Positions 27,291-37,231 are shown, counted from the stretch's first letter. The stretch is 64,000 nucleotides of DNA from Streptococcus parasanguinis (GCF_901875555.1 NZ_CABFMD010000001.1:1-64000); one strand, 5' to 3'. The notes: a model not told the origin generated them from the sequence alone. Program-made: numbers and translations.

Positions 27291-27922
27291 GAGTTAGAAA
27301 TCGCAAAGGAGCGACAGAATTACTAGAAGCCAATCCACAATATGTGGTCCTAAATCCAGAAGATGCTAAGGGAAAATGGCATGGGATTTTCGGGAATGAC
27401 CACCCCATTCATATTGAAGTGGGAAGTGGAAAAGGGGCCTTTATTACTGGAATGGCTAAGGCCAATCCAGAGATCAACTACATCGGAATTGATATTCAAA
27501 AATCGGTCTTAAGTTATGCTTTAGATAAGGTCTTAGAAGCTGATGTTCCTAATATTAAATTACTTTGGGTAGATGGGGATAGCTTGACTAACTATTTTGA
27601 AGACGGAGAAATTGATCAGCTCTATCTGAATTTTTCAGATCCATGGCCAAAGAAACGTCATGAGAAGCGTCGCTTGACTTACAAGACCTTCCTAGACACC
27701 TTCAAGCAAATTCTTCCAGAACATGGGGAGATTCACTTTAAAACAGACAACCGAGGTTTGTTTGAATACAGTTTGGTGAGTTTTTCACAGTATGGTATGA
27801 CTTTGAAGGGAGTTTGGCTAGACCTTCATGCTAGTGATTTTGAGGGTAATGTTATGACCGAATATGAGAAGAAGTTCTCAAGTAAAGGCCAGGTCATTTA
27901 CCGTGTAGAAGCACAGTTTTAG
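27287..27922 (+). CDS. trmB: TrmB, tRNA (guanine-N7)-methyltransferase
   Basis: TrmB makes m7G46 in tRNA from S-adenosylmethionine. The 211-residue protein has the SAM-binding [10 protein letters not shown] (about 43-52) and the family motif [16 protein letters not shown] (about 115-130), followed by TDNRGLFE. The start is coupled to ccrZ. It ends before the rimP promoter. Confidence 0.96.
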   Translation: MRVRNRKGATELLEANPQYVVLNPEDAKGKWHGIFGNDHPIHIEVGSGKGAFITGMAKANPEINYIGIDIQKSVLSYALDKVLEADVPNIKLLWVDGDSLTNYFEDGEIDQLYLNFSDPWPKKRHEKRRLTYKTFLDTFKQILPEHGEIHFKTDNRGLFEYSLVSFSQYGMTLKGVWLDLHASDFEGNVMTEYEKKFSSKGQVIYRVEAQF

Positions 27923-27930
27923 CATATTCC

Positions 27931-27959
27931 TTGCAATCATTGGAAAATCGTGCTATAAT
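27931..27959 (+). promoter_or_regulatory. Promoter of the rimP-nusA-infB operon
   Basis: -35 TTGCAA (27931-27936), 17-bp spacer and -10 TATAAT (27954-27959). The leader of about 54 bases contains a GAGGCG/CGCCTC hairpin (27981-28006) just before the ribosome site. Confidence 0.75.
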
Positions 27960-28019
27960 ACATTAAATGAATAGAAAAGGAGAGGCGGGGAAATATCTTC
28001 GCCTCTTATCTATGAGGAG

Positions 28020-28499
28020 GTGGCAACCATCGCAACGATTGTTGACTTAGTAACAGAAGTGATTCAGCCAGCTATAAAGGAACCATTTGAATTGGTTGAT
28101 GTTGAATATGGCAAAATGGGTGGTGACTACGTCTTAAGCATTTTCGTAGACAAACCAGAAGGAATCACACTGAATGATACAGCGGATTTGACAGAAATCA
28201 TCAGTCCGCTATTGGATCAAATCAAACCAGACCCATTTCCAGAACAGTACTTTTTAGAAGTCACCAGTCCTGGCTTGGAGAGACCTTTGAAAACCAAGGA
28301 AGCACTTGAGGGAGCTGTTGGTAAGTACGTCAATATCAGCTTGTACAAGGCTGTTGAAAAGCAAAAGATCTTTGAGGGGAACCTGGTAGGTTTTGAAGAG
28401 GATGTTTTGACCATTGAGTATATGGATAAAACACGAAAGAAAACAGTGGATATTCCTTATAACCTTGTGTCCAAAGCAAGGTTGGCTGTAAAATTGTAA
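28020..28499 (+). CDS. rimP: RimP, ribosome maturation factor
   Basis: RimP helps assemble the 30S subunit. The 159-residue protein has the N-terminal alpha/beta domain ([29 protein letters not shown]) and the C-terminal Sm-like domain; SPGLERPLK is the family signature. The annotated start is GTG 28020, but this overlaps the end of the ribosome site AGGAGG (28015-28020). An in-frame ATC at 28029, the fourth codon, stands at ideal spacing; the true start is therefore uncertain. First gene of the operon. Confidence 0.93.
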   Translation: MATIATIVDLVTEVIQPAIKEPFELVDVEYGKMGGDYVLSIFVDKPEGITLNDTADLTEIISPLLDQIKPDPFPEQYFLEVTSPGLERPLKTKEALEGAVGKYVNISLYKAVEKQKIFEGNLVGFEEDVLTIEYMDKTRKKTVDIPYNLVSKARLAVKL

Positions 28500-28543
28500 C
28501 AGAATGAAAGAAAGGATGCCTTTATAGAAGAGGCAAGAAAAAC

Positions 28544-29686
28544 ATGAGTAAAGAAATGCTAGAAGCCTTCCGCATTTTGGAAGAAGACAAAGGGATCAAA
28601 AAAGAAGATATCATCGAAGCAGTCACAGAATCATTGCGTTCAGCTTATCGCCGTCGTTATGGACAATCAGAAAGTGCAGCGATTGAATTCAATGAAAAAA
28701 CTGGAGATTTCCGTGTTTATACGGTTCGTGAAGTAGTCGATGAAGTCTTTGATAGCCGTTTAGAAATCAGCTTGAAGGATGCCTTGGCCATTAGCTCTGC
28801 TTATGAGTTGGGTGACAAGATCAAGTTTGAAGAAGCACCAGCTGAATTTGGTCGCGTAGCAGCTCAATCTGCCAAACAAACCATCATGGAAAAAATGCGG
28901 AAGCAAACACGCACCATCACCTATAACACTTATAAAGAACATGAAAATGAAATCATGAGTGGAACGGTGGAGCGCTTTGACAATCGTTTTATCTATGTCA
29001 ATCTTGGTTCGATCGAAGCACAATTGTCTAAACAAGACCAAATTCCAGGAGAAATCTTCCAATCCCATGACCGGATCGAAGTTTTTGTCTACAAGGTAGA
29101 AGATAACCCTCGTGGCGTCAATGTCTTTGTTAGTCGAAGTCATCCTGAAATGATCAAACGTTTGATGGAACAAGAAATTCCTGAAGTTTATGATGGTACT
29201 GTTGAGATTATGAGTGTCGCGCGTGAAGCTGGAGATCGTACAAAAGTTGCGGTTCGTAGCCATAATCCAAACGTAGATGCGATTGGTACGATCGTTGGTC
29301 GTGGTGGATCGAACATTAAAAAGATTACCAGCAAATTCCACCCAGCTCGATATGATCAAAAATTAGACCGTATGGTTCCGACAGAAGAAAATATCGATGT
29401 CATCGAGTGGGTTCCAGATCCAGCTGAATTTATCTACAATGCAATCGCTCCTGCAGAAGTGGACCAAGTTATTTTTGATGATGAAGATAGCAAACATGCT
29501 CTCGTTGTGGTCCCTGATAACAAATTATCTCTTGCCATCGGTCGTCGTGGTCAAAACGTTCGTTTAGCGGCTCATTTGACTGGTTACCGCATCGATATCA
29601 AATCTGCTAGTGAGTTTGAAGAAATGGAAGCAGCTCAAGAAACTTTTGAAGACCAAGTAGAAAGTGGCGAAGAGCAAGTCGATTAA
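28544..29686 (+). CDS. nusA: NusA, transcription elongation/termination factor
   Basis: NusA binds RNA polymerase and controls pausing, termination and antitermination. The 380-residue protein has the N-terminal polymerase-binding domain (1-125), an S1 domain (about 135-200), and two KH domains with VGRGGSNIKK and AIGRRGQNVRLA. The acidic C-terminal tail is short; the repeat domains of E. coli NusA are absent, as normal in Firmicutes. It lies 44 bases after rimP. Confidence 0.97.
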   Translation: MSKEMLEAFRILEEDKGIKKEDIIEAVTESLRSAYRRRYGQSESAAIEFNEKTGDFRVYTVREVVDEVFDSRLEISLKDALAISSAYELGDKIKFEEAPAEFGRVAAQSAKQTIMEKMRKQTRTITYNTYKEHENEIMSGTVERFDNRFIYVNLGSIEAQLSKQDQIPGEIFQSHDRIEVFVYKVEDNPRGVNVFVSRSHPEMIKRLMEQEIPEVYDGTVEIMSVAREAGDRTKVAVRSHNPNVDAIGTIVGRGGSNIKKITSKFHPARYDQKLDRMVPTEENIDVIEWVPDPAEFIYNAIAPAEVDQVIFDDEDSKHALVVVPDNKLSLAIGRRGQNVRLAAHLTGYRIDIKSASEFEEMEAAQETFEDQVESGEEQVD

Positions 29687-29700
29687 GAGAGGGAGGGAAA

Positions 29701-29997
29701 ATGGTAAAAACAAGAAAAATCCCTTTAAGAAAATCTGTCGTTTCAAATGAAATTATTGATAAGCGTGATTTGCTCCGCATTGTCAAAAATAAAGAAGGAC
29801 AAGTCTTTATTGATCCGACTGGCAAAGCCAATGGTCGAGGTGCTTACATCAAGCTAGACAATGAAGAAGCGGCACTTGCTAAGAAAAAGAAAGTTTTCAA
29901 TCGTAGCTTTAATATGGAAGTGGAAGAAGCTTTCTATGATGAATTGATCGCTTATGTAGATCATAAGGTGAAGAGAAGAGAGTTAGGCCTTGAATAA
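29701..29997 (+). CDS. rnpM: YlxR/RnpM family RNA-binding protein
   Basis: A 98-residue member of the YlxR (DUF448) family; the B. subtilis protein, renamed RnpM, binds and modulates RNase P. The sequence has RKIPLRKSVVSNE, LLRIVKN, and the conserved GRGAYIKL, and a basic C-terminus. The nearby nusA-infB genes are the constant family setting. AGAGGGAGG precedes the ATG. The next gene overlaps it by eight bases. Confidence 0.9.
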   Translation: MVKTRKIPLRKSVVSNEIIDKRDLLRIVKNKEGQVFIDPTGKANGRGAYIKLDNEEAALAKKKKVFNRSFNMEVEEAFYDELIAYVDHKVKRRELGLE

Positions 29998-30289
29998 GCA
30001 AAAGATAAGTAATTTGTTGGGCTTGGCGCAAAGAGCAGGAAAACTCATTTCTGGAGAAGAACTCGTGATCAAAGCAATCCAGGAAGAAAAAGCAAAATTA
30101 GTTTTTCTGGCAAACGATGCAGCCAGTAACCTGACAAAAAAGGTGACAGATAAGGGTCACTATTATGAGGTTCAAGTATCTACCGTGTTTTCAACACTAG
30201 AATTAAGCACTGCAATTGGACGTGCCCGGAAGGTCGTCGCTGTTGTAGATGCTGGATTTTCAAAGAAAATGAGGTCTCTTATGGAATAG
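29990..30289 (+). CDS. ylxQ: YlxQ, L7Ae-family ribosomal-like RNA-binding protein
   Basis: A 99-residue L7Ae/L30e-fold protein expected to bind kink-turn RNA; role in translation not fixed. The start is TTG 29990, with AGAGAG seven to ten bases upstream inside rnpM. The core reads [16 protein letters not shown] and [11 protein letters not shown], the pattern of the family. Between rnpM and infB, as in other Firmicutes. Confidence 0.9.
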   Translation: MNKQKISNLLGLAQRAGKLISGEELVIKAIQEEKAKLVFLANDAASNLTKKVTDKGHYYEVQVSTVFSTLELSTAIGRARKVVAVVDAGFSKKMRSLME

Positions 30290-30305
30290 AAGAGGAGGAC
30301 AGCAA

Positions 30306-33020
30306 TTGTCTAAGAAAAGATTATACGAAATTGCCAAAGAATTGGGCAAGGAAAGTAAGGAAGTCGTCACTCGTGCGAAAGAATTAGGTTTTGACGTCAA
30401 GAGTCATGCATCTAGTGTCGATACTGATGTTGCTGAAAAGCTGATCAATAGCTTTGCAGCGAAAAAAGAAACAGTCGAAAAGAAAGTAGCAGAAGTGGTT
30501 GCCAAGACAACGGCTGTCGCAGAGAAAAAAGAAGCAGCGCCTGTAAAGAAAGAAGAGGCAACTGAGGCAAAATCAGTAACACCAGCTGCTAAACCAAAGA
30601 GTCGTAACTTCAAAGCAGAACGAGAAGCGCGTGCAAAAGAACAGGCTGAGCGTAGAAAACAACAAGACAATCGTCCAAAACGCGATCGCAAAGATAATCA
30701 GCGTTATGGTGATAACCGAAATCAACGCCCACAAGAGCGAAATGAACAACGAAATCAAAGTACAGATCGTCGAAATAATAGACCAGATCAAAGACGTAGT
30801 GCTCAACCCCAAGTAGCACCAAAAATTGATTTCAAAGCGCGTGCAACAGCACTGAGAGCTGAACAAAATGCCGAGTACGCACGTGGAAGTGAAGATCGCT
30901 ACAAACAACAAGCTGCAAAAGCAGAACAAGAACGTCAACAGCGCCGGAAACGTGTAGAAGTACCAGAAGTGAAGGTACCTGTACAAGAACCGGCTGTTGA
31001 GAACCATACAAAACCAGTTGTAGCTGCTGCTCCAGCTCAAGTTGATACACGTCGGAAGAAACAAGCACGACCAGATAAGAAACGCGATGATTTTGATCGT
31101 GAAGACGATGGTCCAAGAAAACAACAAAGGAATCGAAATAGTCAAAATCAAGTGAGAAATCAGAAGAATAGTAACTGGAATAACAATAAGAAAAATAAAA
31201 AAGGAAAGAACAACCGTAATGATGCTCCAAAACCAGTAACGGAGCGTAAATTCCATGAACTACCAAGTGAATTTGAGTATACGGACGGAATGACGGTTGC
31301 AGAAATTGCAAAACGCATTAAGCGTGAACCGGCTGAAATTGTCAAGAAACTCTTTATGATGGGAGTCATGGCGACTCAAAACCAATCGCTTGATGGCGAT
31401 ACCATCGAACTTTTGATGGTGGATTATGGTATTGAAGCTAAACAAAAAGTCGAAGTGGATAATGCGGATATTGAACGCTTCTTCGTAGAAGATGGCTATC
31501 TCAATGAAGATAAGCTGGTAGAGCGTCCACCAGTTGTCACCATCATGGGACACGTTGACCACGGGAAGACAACCCTTTTGGATACCCTTCGTAATTCCCG
31601 TGTAGCGACAGGTGAAGCTGGTGGGATCACTCAGCACATCGGTGCCTACCAAATCGTTGAAAATGGCAAAAAGATTACCTTCTTGGATACACCTGGACAC
31701 GCGGCCTTTACTTCTATGCGGGCGCGTGGTGCATCTGTTACCGATATTACCATCTTGGTTGTAGCAGCAGATGACGGAGTAATGCCTCAAACAATTGAAG
31801 CCATCAACCACTCAAAAGCAGCCAATGTTCCAATCATTGTGGCCATTAACAAGATTGATAAACCAGGCGCTAATCCAGAGCGTGTCATCGGTGAATTAGC
31901 AGAGCATGGTGTTATGTCAACTGCCTGGGGTGGCGATTCTGAGTTTGTAGAAATCTCTGCCAAGTTCAACCAAAACATCGATGAACTCTTGGAAACTGTC
32001 CTTCTTGTGGCGGAAATCCAAGAATTGAAGGCAGACCCAACTGTTCGTGCCATCGGTACTGTTATCGAAGCTCGTTTGGATAAAGGAAAAGGTGCGGTGG
32101 CAACCCTCCTTGTTCAACAAGGTACCTTGAATGTGCAAGACCCAATCGTTGTCGGAAATACTTTCGGACGTGTTCGTGCCATGACCAATGATCTTGGACG
32201 TCGTGTGAAAGTGGCTGGACCATCAACACCTGTATCTATCACAGGTTTGAACGAAGCCCCAATGGCAGGTGACCACTTTGCGGTTTACGAAGATGAAAAA
32301 TCTGCGCGTGCAGCAGGTGAAGAACGTGCCAAACGTGCATTGATGAAACAACGTCAAGTAACCAACCGTGTCAGCCTGGAAAATCTCTTTGATACCCTGA
32401 AGGCTGGGGAAGTGAAATCTGTAAATGTGATCATCAAGGCCGATGTACAAGGTTCTGTTGAAGCCCTTGCTGCCTCTCTTCAAAAGATTGAAGTGGAAGG
32501 TGTCAAAGTAACCATCGTTCACTCAGCAGTTGGTGCCATCAACGAATCAGACGTTACCCTTGCAGAAGCTTCCAATGCCTTCATCATCGGATTTAACGTC
32601 CGTCCTACTCCACAAGCACGTCAACAAGCTGAAGCTGATGAGGTGGAAATCCGTCTTCACTCCATCATCTACAAAGTGATCGAGGAAATGGAAGATGCGA
32701 TGAAGGGTATGTTGGATCCTGAGTTTGAAGAGAAAGTGATCGGGGAAGCGGTTATTCGTGAAACCTTTAAAGTATCGAAAGTTGGTACTATCGGAGGATT
32801 TATGGTCCTCAGTGGTAAGGTCACTCGTGATTCCAAGGTTCGTGTCATTCGTGACGGTGTCGTGATCTATGATGGTGCACTTGCAAGCTTGAAACACTTC
32901 AAGGATGATGTCAAAGAAGTGACAAATGGTCGTGAAGGTGGATTGATGATTGAAGGTTACAATGATATCAAGACAGATGATACCATCGAAGCCTACATCA
33001 TGGAAGAAATTAAAAAATAA
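30306..33020 (+). CDS. infB: Translation initiation factor IF-2
   Basis: IF-2 is the GTPase that brings fMet-tRNA to the 30S subunit and promotes subunit joining. The 904-residue protein has a long low-complexity Lys/Glu/Gln/Arg-rich N-terminal region (about 50-310), then the GTPase domain with G1 GHVDHGKTT (415-423), DTPGHAAF and NKIDKP, and the C-terminal fMet-tRNA-binding domains. The start is TTG 30306 seven bases after GAGGAGG. The basic N-terminus creates long false frames on the other strand. Confidence 0.97.
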   Translation: MSKKRLYEIAKELGKESKEVVTRAKELGFDVKSHASSVDTDVAEKLINSFAAKKETVEKKVAEVVAKTTAVAEKKEAAPVKKEEATEAKSVTPAAKPKSRNFKAEREARAKEQAERRKQQDNRPKRDRKDNQRYGDNRNQRPQERNEQRNQSTDRRNNRPDQRRSAQPQVAPKIDFKARATALRAEQNAEYARGSEDRYKQQAAKAEQERQQRRKRVEVPEVKVPVQEPAVENHTKPVVAAAPAQVDTRRKKQARPDKKRDDFDREDDGPRKQQRNRNSQNQVRNQKNSNWNNNKKNKKGKNNRNDAPKPVTERKFHELPSEFEYTDGMTVAEIAKRIKREPAEIVKKLFMMGVMATQNQSLDGDTIELLMVDYGIEAKQKVEVDNADIERFFVEDGYLNEDKLVERPPVVTIMGHVDHGKTTLLDTLRNSRVATGEAGGITQHIGAYQIVENGKKITFLDTPGHAAFTSMRARGASVTDITILVVAADDGVMPQTIEAINHSKAANVPIIVAINKIDKPGANPERVIGELAEHGVMSTAWGGDSEFVEISAKFNQNIDELLETVLLVAEIQELKADPTVRAIGTVIEARLDKGKGAVATLLVQQGTLNVQDPIVVGNTFGRVRAMTNDLGRRVKVAGPSTPVSITGLNEAPMAGDHFAVYEDEKSARAAGEERAKRALMKQRQVTNRVSLENLFDTLKAGEVKSVNVIIKADVQGSVEALAASLQKIEVEGVKVTIVHSAVGAINESDVTLAEASNAFIIGFNVRPTPQARQQAEADEVEIRLHSIIYKVIEEMEDAMKGMLDPEFEEKVIGEAVIRETFKVSKVGTIGGFMVLSGKVTRDSKVRVIRDGVVIYDGALASLKHFKDDVKEVTNGREGGLMIEGYNDIKTDDTIEAYIMEEIKK

Positions 33021-33093
33021 GAGGTTGACTAGGAAAAAAGAGGGTTCCCCTCTAATTTCCTAGTTTTTAAACACAGAGCAGAAAGGAGTTCCT

Positions 33094-33444
33094 ATGGCAA
33101 GTCATTTTCGGACAGACCGAGTAGGGATGGAAATCAAGCGCGAAGTCAACGAAATTTTGCAAAAGAAAGTTCGTGATCCGCGTGTTCAAGGCGTGACCAT
33201 CACGGATGTTCAAATGCTAGGCGATTTGTCTATGGCAAAGGTCTATTATTCGATTATGAGTGACCTGGCTTCTGACAATCAAAAAGCTCAAACAGGGCTT
33301 GAAAAAGCAACAGGAACCATCAAACGTGAATTAGGTCGAAATTTAAAATTGTACAAAATTCCGGATCTCACTTTTGTGAAAGATGAATCCATCGAGTATG
33401 GAAATAAAATTGATGCCATGTTGCGCAATTTGAACAAAGACTAG
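33094..33444 (+). CDS. rbfA: RbfA, ribosome-binding factor A
   Basis: RbfA is needed for late 16S rRNA 5' processing and cold adaptation. The 116-residue KH-like protein has the family features [13 protein letters not shown] and the [20 protein letters not shown] segment. AAAGGAG precedes ATG 33094. It ends the rimP operon; an apparently interrupted terminator follows. Confidence 0.96.
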   Translation: MASHFRTDRVGMEIKREVNEILQKKVRDPRVQGVTITDVQMLGDLSMAKVYYSIMSDLASDNQKAQTGLEKATGTIKRELGRNLKLYKIPDLTFVKDESIEYGNKIDAMLRNLNKD

Positions 33445-33460
33445 AGAGGTTGGAAATTTT

Positions 33461-33718
33461 CTGTCCTTAGATTGAATACAAAGTCTTTTTAGAAATTTTC
33501 CTTAGGTGAGTACGGACGTCAGCGAACTTCTTCGAAGTTCCATGACTAATTTTTGAGCCTAAGGTCTCAAAAATTCCGAGTGCCTGAAACTATAAAGCTT
33601 CAGGCACTTTTCTCACGAAGAAAAGTTTCAGAAGATGAGTGAATCACTCTAACGAGTAACATTTCTTTTTATAGAATTTATTAAATTTTAAAAAAAGAAT
33701 AGTTTGTCTACAGTCTCG
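33461..33718 (+). repeat. Structured non-coding element after rbfA, function unknown
   Basis: About 258 bases between two copies of GGTTGGAAATTTT (33448-33460 and 33719-33731). The first half holds three perfect hairpins: GAACTTC/GAAGTTC (33524-33540), AATTTTTGAG/CTCAAAAATT (33548-33575) and AGTGCCTGAA/TTCAGGCACT (33579-33608, followed by TTTTCTC). No coding frame with a ribosome site is seen. It looks like a repeat or an RNA gene inserted in the rbfA terminator; only this copy is in the window. Confidence 0.5.
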
Positions 33719-33748
33719 GGTTGGAAATTTTTCCAACCTTTTTTTTTA
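33719..33748 (+). terminator. Terminator after rbfA and the structured element
   Basis: Stem GGTTGGAA/TTCCAACC with AATT loop region is followed by nine T residues. Its left arm is duplicated at 33448 just behind rbfA. Confidence 0.8.
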
Positions 33749-33821
33749 CCCTTCAAACTAGGAAAATAAAACAGATATAAAAAAACGGTTTCAAAAAATT
33801 GTAGAAATTTACAGAAATCTC

Positions 33822-33850
33822 TTGTGTGATTGGAAATTATCCTTTAAAAT
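33822..33850 (+). promoter_or_regulatory. Promoter of the Na/Pi cotransporter gene
   Basis: -35 TTGTGT (33822-33827), 17-bp spacer, -10 TAAAAT (33845-33850), about 45 bases before the start codon. Confidence 0.55.
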
Positions 33851-33894
33851 AGGAGAGGAGTTTTATTTCTGATCTCAAATTTGGAGGAATGAAC

Positions 33895-35526
33895 ATGTCG
33901 ATTAACTGGCAGGAAATTGTATTTAACTTTTTGGGAGGCCTGGGTCTCTTTCTCTATAGTATTAAAACCATGGGAGAAGGCTTGCAACAGGCTGCAGGAG
34001 ATCGACTTCGATACTATATTGATAAATATACGAGTAATCCCTTTTTAGGGGTTCTAGTAGGGATTGGGATGACTGCCTTGATTCAGTCAAGTTCAGGTGT
34101 TACAGTGATTACGGTCGGTCTGGTGAGTGCAGGACTTCTAACTCTCCGCCAAGCAATTGGTATTGTTATGGGAGCCAATATTGGAACGACTATTACCTCC
34201 TTTATCATTGGTTTTAAATTAGGAGACTACGCTCTTCCCATGCTCTTTATCGGAGCGGTTTGTCTCTTCTTTACCAAAAATCGTTTGGTTAATAATGTCG
34301 GACGAATCGTTTTTGGTGTCGGTGGTATCTTCTTTGCCCTCAACTTGATGAGTGGAGCTATGGAACCTCTTAAAGATTTGCAAGTCTTTCGTGATTATAT
34401 GGTACAGTTAAGTAAAAGTCCTATCTTAGGTGTCTTTGTCGGATCAGGATTAACTCTTTTGATTCAGGCCTCTTCTGCAACCATTGGTATTTTGCAAAAT
34501 CTCTATGCTAGTCATTTGATTGACCTGAAAGGGGCCCTCCCAGTTCTCTTCGGTGATAATATCGGAACAACCATTACAGCTATCATTGCTTCCTTGGGAG
34601 CGAATATTGCGGCCAAACGTGTGGCGGGTGCCCATGTAGCCTTTAATGTTATCGGAACCATTATCTGTCTTGTCTTCCTTGTTCCGTTTACATCTTTGAT
34701 TCAATGGTTTGAAACGACTCTTCATTTGTCTCCAGAAATGACCATAGCCTTTGCTCACGGAACCTTTAATATAACCAATACCATCATCCAGTTCCCATTC
34801 ATTGGAGCTTTGGCATACTTTGTAACCAAACTGATTCCTGGTGAGGATGAGGTGGTCAAATATGAACCGCTCTATTTGGATGAAAACTTGATCAGTCAAG
34901 CGCCTTCGATTGCTCTAGGAAATGCGAAAAAAGAGTTGCTCCATTTAGGTGGATATGCAGACAAAGCTTTTAATCTGTCTTATGATTATATTGTTCACCA
35001 AAATGAAAAAACAGCTGAAAAAGGTCATAAGACAGAAGAAGCAATTAACACCATTGATGACGATTTGACTCGTTACTTGATTCGTTTGTCGAGTGAAGCC
35101 TTGAGTCCTAGAGAAAGTGAAGTTCTCACCAATATCTTAGACTCCTCGCGGGATTTGGAGCGGATTGGGGACCACGCGGAAGCCTTGATCAATCTGACCG
35201 ATTATTTAATTCGAAAGAAAGTCGTTTTTTCAGAAGCAGCCTTAGCTGAATTGGAGGATATTTACAACCAAACCCATCAATTTGTAGAGGATGCCTTGAA
35301 AGCTGTTGAGAACAATGATGTGAGTCTTGCAAACCAACTGGTAGTACGTCACGAGGCAATTGAAAAGTTGGAGAAAAGACTTCGGAAAACTCATATTCGT
35401 CGTTTGAACCAAGGCGAATGTACACCTCAAGCCGGAGTGAACTTTATTGATATCATTTCTCACTATACACGTGTTGCAGACCATGCCATGAATCTGGCTG
35501 AAAAAGTTCAAATCGAGCAAATTTAA
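33895..35526 (+). CDS. Na/Pi-cotransporter family protein with PhoU-like domain
   Basis: A membrane protein of the NptA/PNaS family that is thought to move phosphate with sodium; some members instead may export or sense phosphate. I start it at ATG 33895, seven bases after GGAGG; the ATG at 33889 is too close. The 543 residues contain two repeated membrane halves, each with the QSSS-type motif (ALIQSSSGVTVITVG near 63, LIQASSATIGIL near 190), and a PhoU-like helical C-terminal domain (about 340-535). Monocistronic, with its own promoter and terminator. Confidence 0.88.
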   Translation: MSINWQEIVFNFLGGLGLFLYSIKTMGEGLQQAAGDRLRYYIDKYTSNPFLGVLVGIGMTALIQSSSGVTVITVGLVSAGLLTLRQAIGIVMGANIGTTITSFIIGFKLGDYALPMLFIGAVCLFFTKNRLVNNVGRIVFGVGGIFFALNLMSGAMEPLKDLQVFRDYMVQLSKSPILGVFVGSGLTLLIQASSATIGILQNLYASHLIDLKGALPVLFGDNIGTTITAIIASLGANIAAKRVAGAHVAFNVIGTIICLVFLVPFTSLIQWFETTLHLSPEMTIAFAHGTFNITNTIIQFPFIGALAYFVTKLIPGEDEVVKYEPLYLDENLISQAPSIALGNAKKELLHLGGYADKAFNLSYDYIVHQNEKTAEKGHKTEEAINTIDDDLTRYLIRLSSEALSPRESEVLTNILDSSRDLERIGDHAEALINLTDYLIRKKVVFSEAALAELEDIYNQTHQFVEDALKAVENNDVSLANQLVVRHEAIEKLEKRLRKTHIRRLNQGECTPQAGVNFIDIISHYTRVADHAMNLAEKVQIEQI

Positions 35527-35535
35527 TGAACGTCG

Positions 35536-35569
35536 AACAGAGTAAGTAGGAAACTTACTCTGTTTTTTT
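35536..35569 (+). terminator. Terminator of the Na/Pi cotransporter gene
   Basis: Perfect 11-pair stem AACAGAGTAAG/CTTACTCTGTT with a short loop and a run of T residues. Confidence 0.85.
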
Positions 35570-35590
35570 GTTGGATTCTATTTAAAAATA

Positions 35591-35630
35591 GGTCTAGACC
35601 ATTTACAAATAGAAGTGATAGAGTTATAAT
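35591..35630 (+). promoter_or_regulatory. nagA promoter with palindromic operator
   Basis: -35 TTTACA (35602-35607), 17-bp spacer, -10 TATAAT (35625-35630). Directly upstream lies the perfect palindrome GGTCTAGACC (35591-35600), which resembles the core of NagR (GntR family) operators of streptococci. Operator role is inferred. Confidence 0.6.
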
Positions 35631-35681
35631 ATGTATGAATATAAATGGAACACAGTTCCTACAATGGAAAGGACGATTTTT

Positions 35682-36839
35682 ATGTCTACATATATTAAAG
35701 CAGATCAATTTTATTACCCACATGGGGTTCGCCGTGGAGGCTATTTGGAGCTCGTTGACGGCAAGTTTGGAAAACATGTGGAAAGCTTACCAGAAGGTGC
35801 CGATGTGCTGGATTATTCTGGTTACAGCATTGCACCTGGCCTCGTAGATACCCATATTCACGGCTTTGGTGGGGTAGATGTGATGGATAATAATATCGAA
35901 GGTACTCTCCATACCATGAGTGAAGGTCTGTTGAGTACAGGGGTTACGAGTTTTTTGCCGACGACCTTGACTTCCTCTTACGAACAACTTTTGGCAGTAA
36001 CTGAAAATATCGGCGCACGATACAAAGAGGCAACAGGGGCTAAGATTCGCGGAATTTATTTTGAAGGACCTTATTTCACAGAAAAATACAAGGGAGCTCA
36101 AAACCCAGCTTATATGAAGGATCCAAGTATGAAAGAATTCCGGGCTTGGCAAAAAGCTGCCAATGGTCTGTTGAATAAGATTGCCCTTGCTCCCGAGCGT
36201 GAAGGGGTAGAAGAATTTGTTCGGACCATTACAGGAGAAGGGGTGACAGTTGCCCTGGGACACTCTAATGCTACTTTTGAAGAAGCTAAAAAAGCGGTTG
36301 ATGCAGGTGCGAGTGTCTGGGTGCATGCCTACAATGGTATGCGTGGTTTGACGCACCGTGAACTCGGCATGGTTGGTGCCATGTATGAGTTGCCTCATAC
36401 TACAGCAGAGTTGATCTGTGATGGGCACCATGTGGATCCGCTAGCTTGTGATATCTTGATGAAACAAAAAGGAAAAGAAAATGTTGCCTTGATTACGGAC
36501 TGTATGACAGCCGGGGGCTTGGAAGATGGGGACTACATGCTTGGGGAATTCCCAGTCGTGGTCGCTGAAGGGACTGCTCGCTTGAAATCAACTGGTAATC
36601 TGGCTGGCTCAATCTTGAAATTGAAAGATGGATTAAAAAATGTTGTAGAGTGGGGGATTGCCAACCCTTACGAAGCAGTGATGATGGCCAGTCTTAATCC
36701 TGCAAAATCAGTCCATATTGATGACGTTTGTGGTCAAATTCGAGAAGGTTATGATGCGGACTTCATCGTGCTTGACCAAAATTTAGATCTGGTCGCGACC
36801 TATCTAGATGGGGTTAAACGTTACCAAGCTACCAACTAG
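35682..36839 (+). CDS. nagA: NagA, N-acetylglucosamine-6-phosphate deacetylase
   Basis: NagA converts GlcNAc-6-phosphate to glucosamine-6-phosphate and acetate, linking amino-sugar use and wall recycling to glycolysis or wall synthesis. I start it at ATG 35682 after GGAAAGGA; the in-frame ATG at 35631 directly follows the -10 box and cannot be in the mRNA. The 385-residue amidohydrolase has DTHIHGFGG, Glu in FEGPYF, His in ALGHSNAT and WVHAYNGM, and catalytic Asp in LITDCMTAGG. Monocistronic. Confidence 0.96.
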   Translation: MSTYIKADQFYYPHGVRRGGYLELVDGKFGKHVESLPEGADVLDYSGYSIAPGLVDTHIHGFGGVDVMDNNIEGTLHTMSEGLLSTGVTSFLPTTLTSSYEQLLAVTENIGARYKEATGAKIRGIYFEGPYFTEKYKGAQNPAYMKDPSMKEFRAWQKAANGLLNKIALAPEREGVEEFVRTITGEGVTVALGHSNATFEEAKKAVDAGASVWVHAYNGMRGLTHRELGMVGAMYELPHTTAELICDGHHVDPLACDILMKQKGKENVALITDCMTAGGLEDGDYMLGEFPVVVAEGTARLKSTGNLAGSILKLKDGLKNVVEWGIANPYEAVMMASLNPAKSVHIDDVCGQIREGYDADFIVLDQNLDLVATYLDGVKRYQATN

Positions 36840-36865
36840 ATTCAAAAATTAAAGAACGAACAATT

Positions 36866-36895
36866 CCTCTCTAGGTCATATCTAGAGAGGTTTTT
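36866..36895 (+). terminator. Terminator of nagA
   Basis: Perfect nine-pair stem CCTCTCTAG/CTAGAGAGG with loop GTCATAT and TTTTT. Confidence 0.85.
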
Positions 36896-37012
36896 GTGAC
36901 GTATTCATGGGAGTTAAACAGTCTGTAGAGGCTTTTTGTTTACCATTGGTAGTACAATTTTGTGAATGCTGTCTTTTCATGCTATAATGGAGACTGAAAT
37001 GTGAGGTAATTT

Positions 37013-37231
37013 ATGAAGAAAATAGATTTACGGTTTTTAGCGATGGGAATTTTTTTCTTGCTCTATGGTTTGGTAAGGAAAAGTCCCTTTATCCTGGTGG
37101 TTGGAGGAGCCTTTTTAGTTTATAGTTTTTATAGCAAGAAGATGGAGCCAACCAAGAAAAATATTTTTAAACCAGAGCTCAAGCTTCGAGGGCCTAAGAA
37201 ACCGAAATCGAAGAAAGGAAATAAAAAATGA
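37013..37231 (+). CDS. Small two-helix membrane protein, unknown function
   Basis: The 72-residue protein has two hydrophobic segments (about 8-20 and 24-41) and a strongly basic Lys/Pro-rich C-terminus. TGAGG lies before the ATG and an extended -10 TGCTATAAT (36980-36988) gives it a promoter. Its stop overlaps the aldo/keto reductase start (ATGA), so the two are translated together. I do not recognise a family. Confidence 0.75.
   Translation: MKKIDLRFLAMGIFFLLYGLVRKSPFILVVGGAFLVYSFYSKKMEPTKKNIFKPELKLRGPKKPKSKKGNKK

Noticed and set aside
28760..29359. 199-residue minus-strand frame opposite nusA
   Set aside because: Shadow of the KH/S1 coding region; no start signals.
30573..31311. Long minus-strand frames (227, 159 residues) opposite infB
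   Set aside because: They are antisense to the Lys/Glu/Gln-rich part of IF-2; the codon bias of that region removes stops. No ribosome site, no family resemblance.
35787..36431. 214-residue minus-strand frame opposite nagA
   Set aside because: It lies inside a gene with full NagA catalytic residues; shadow frame.
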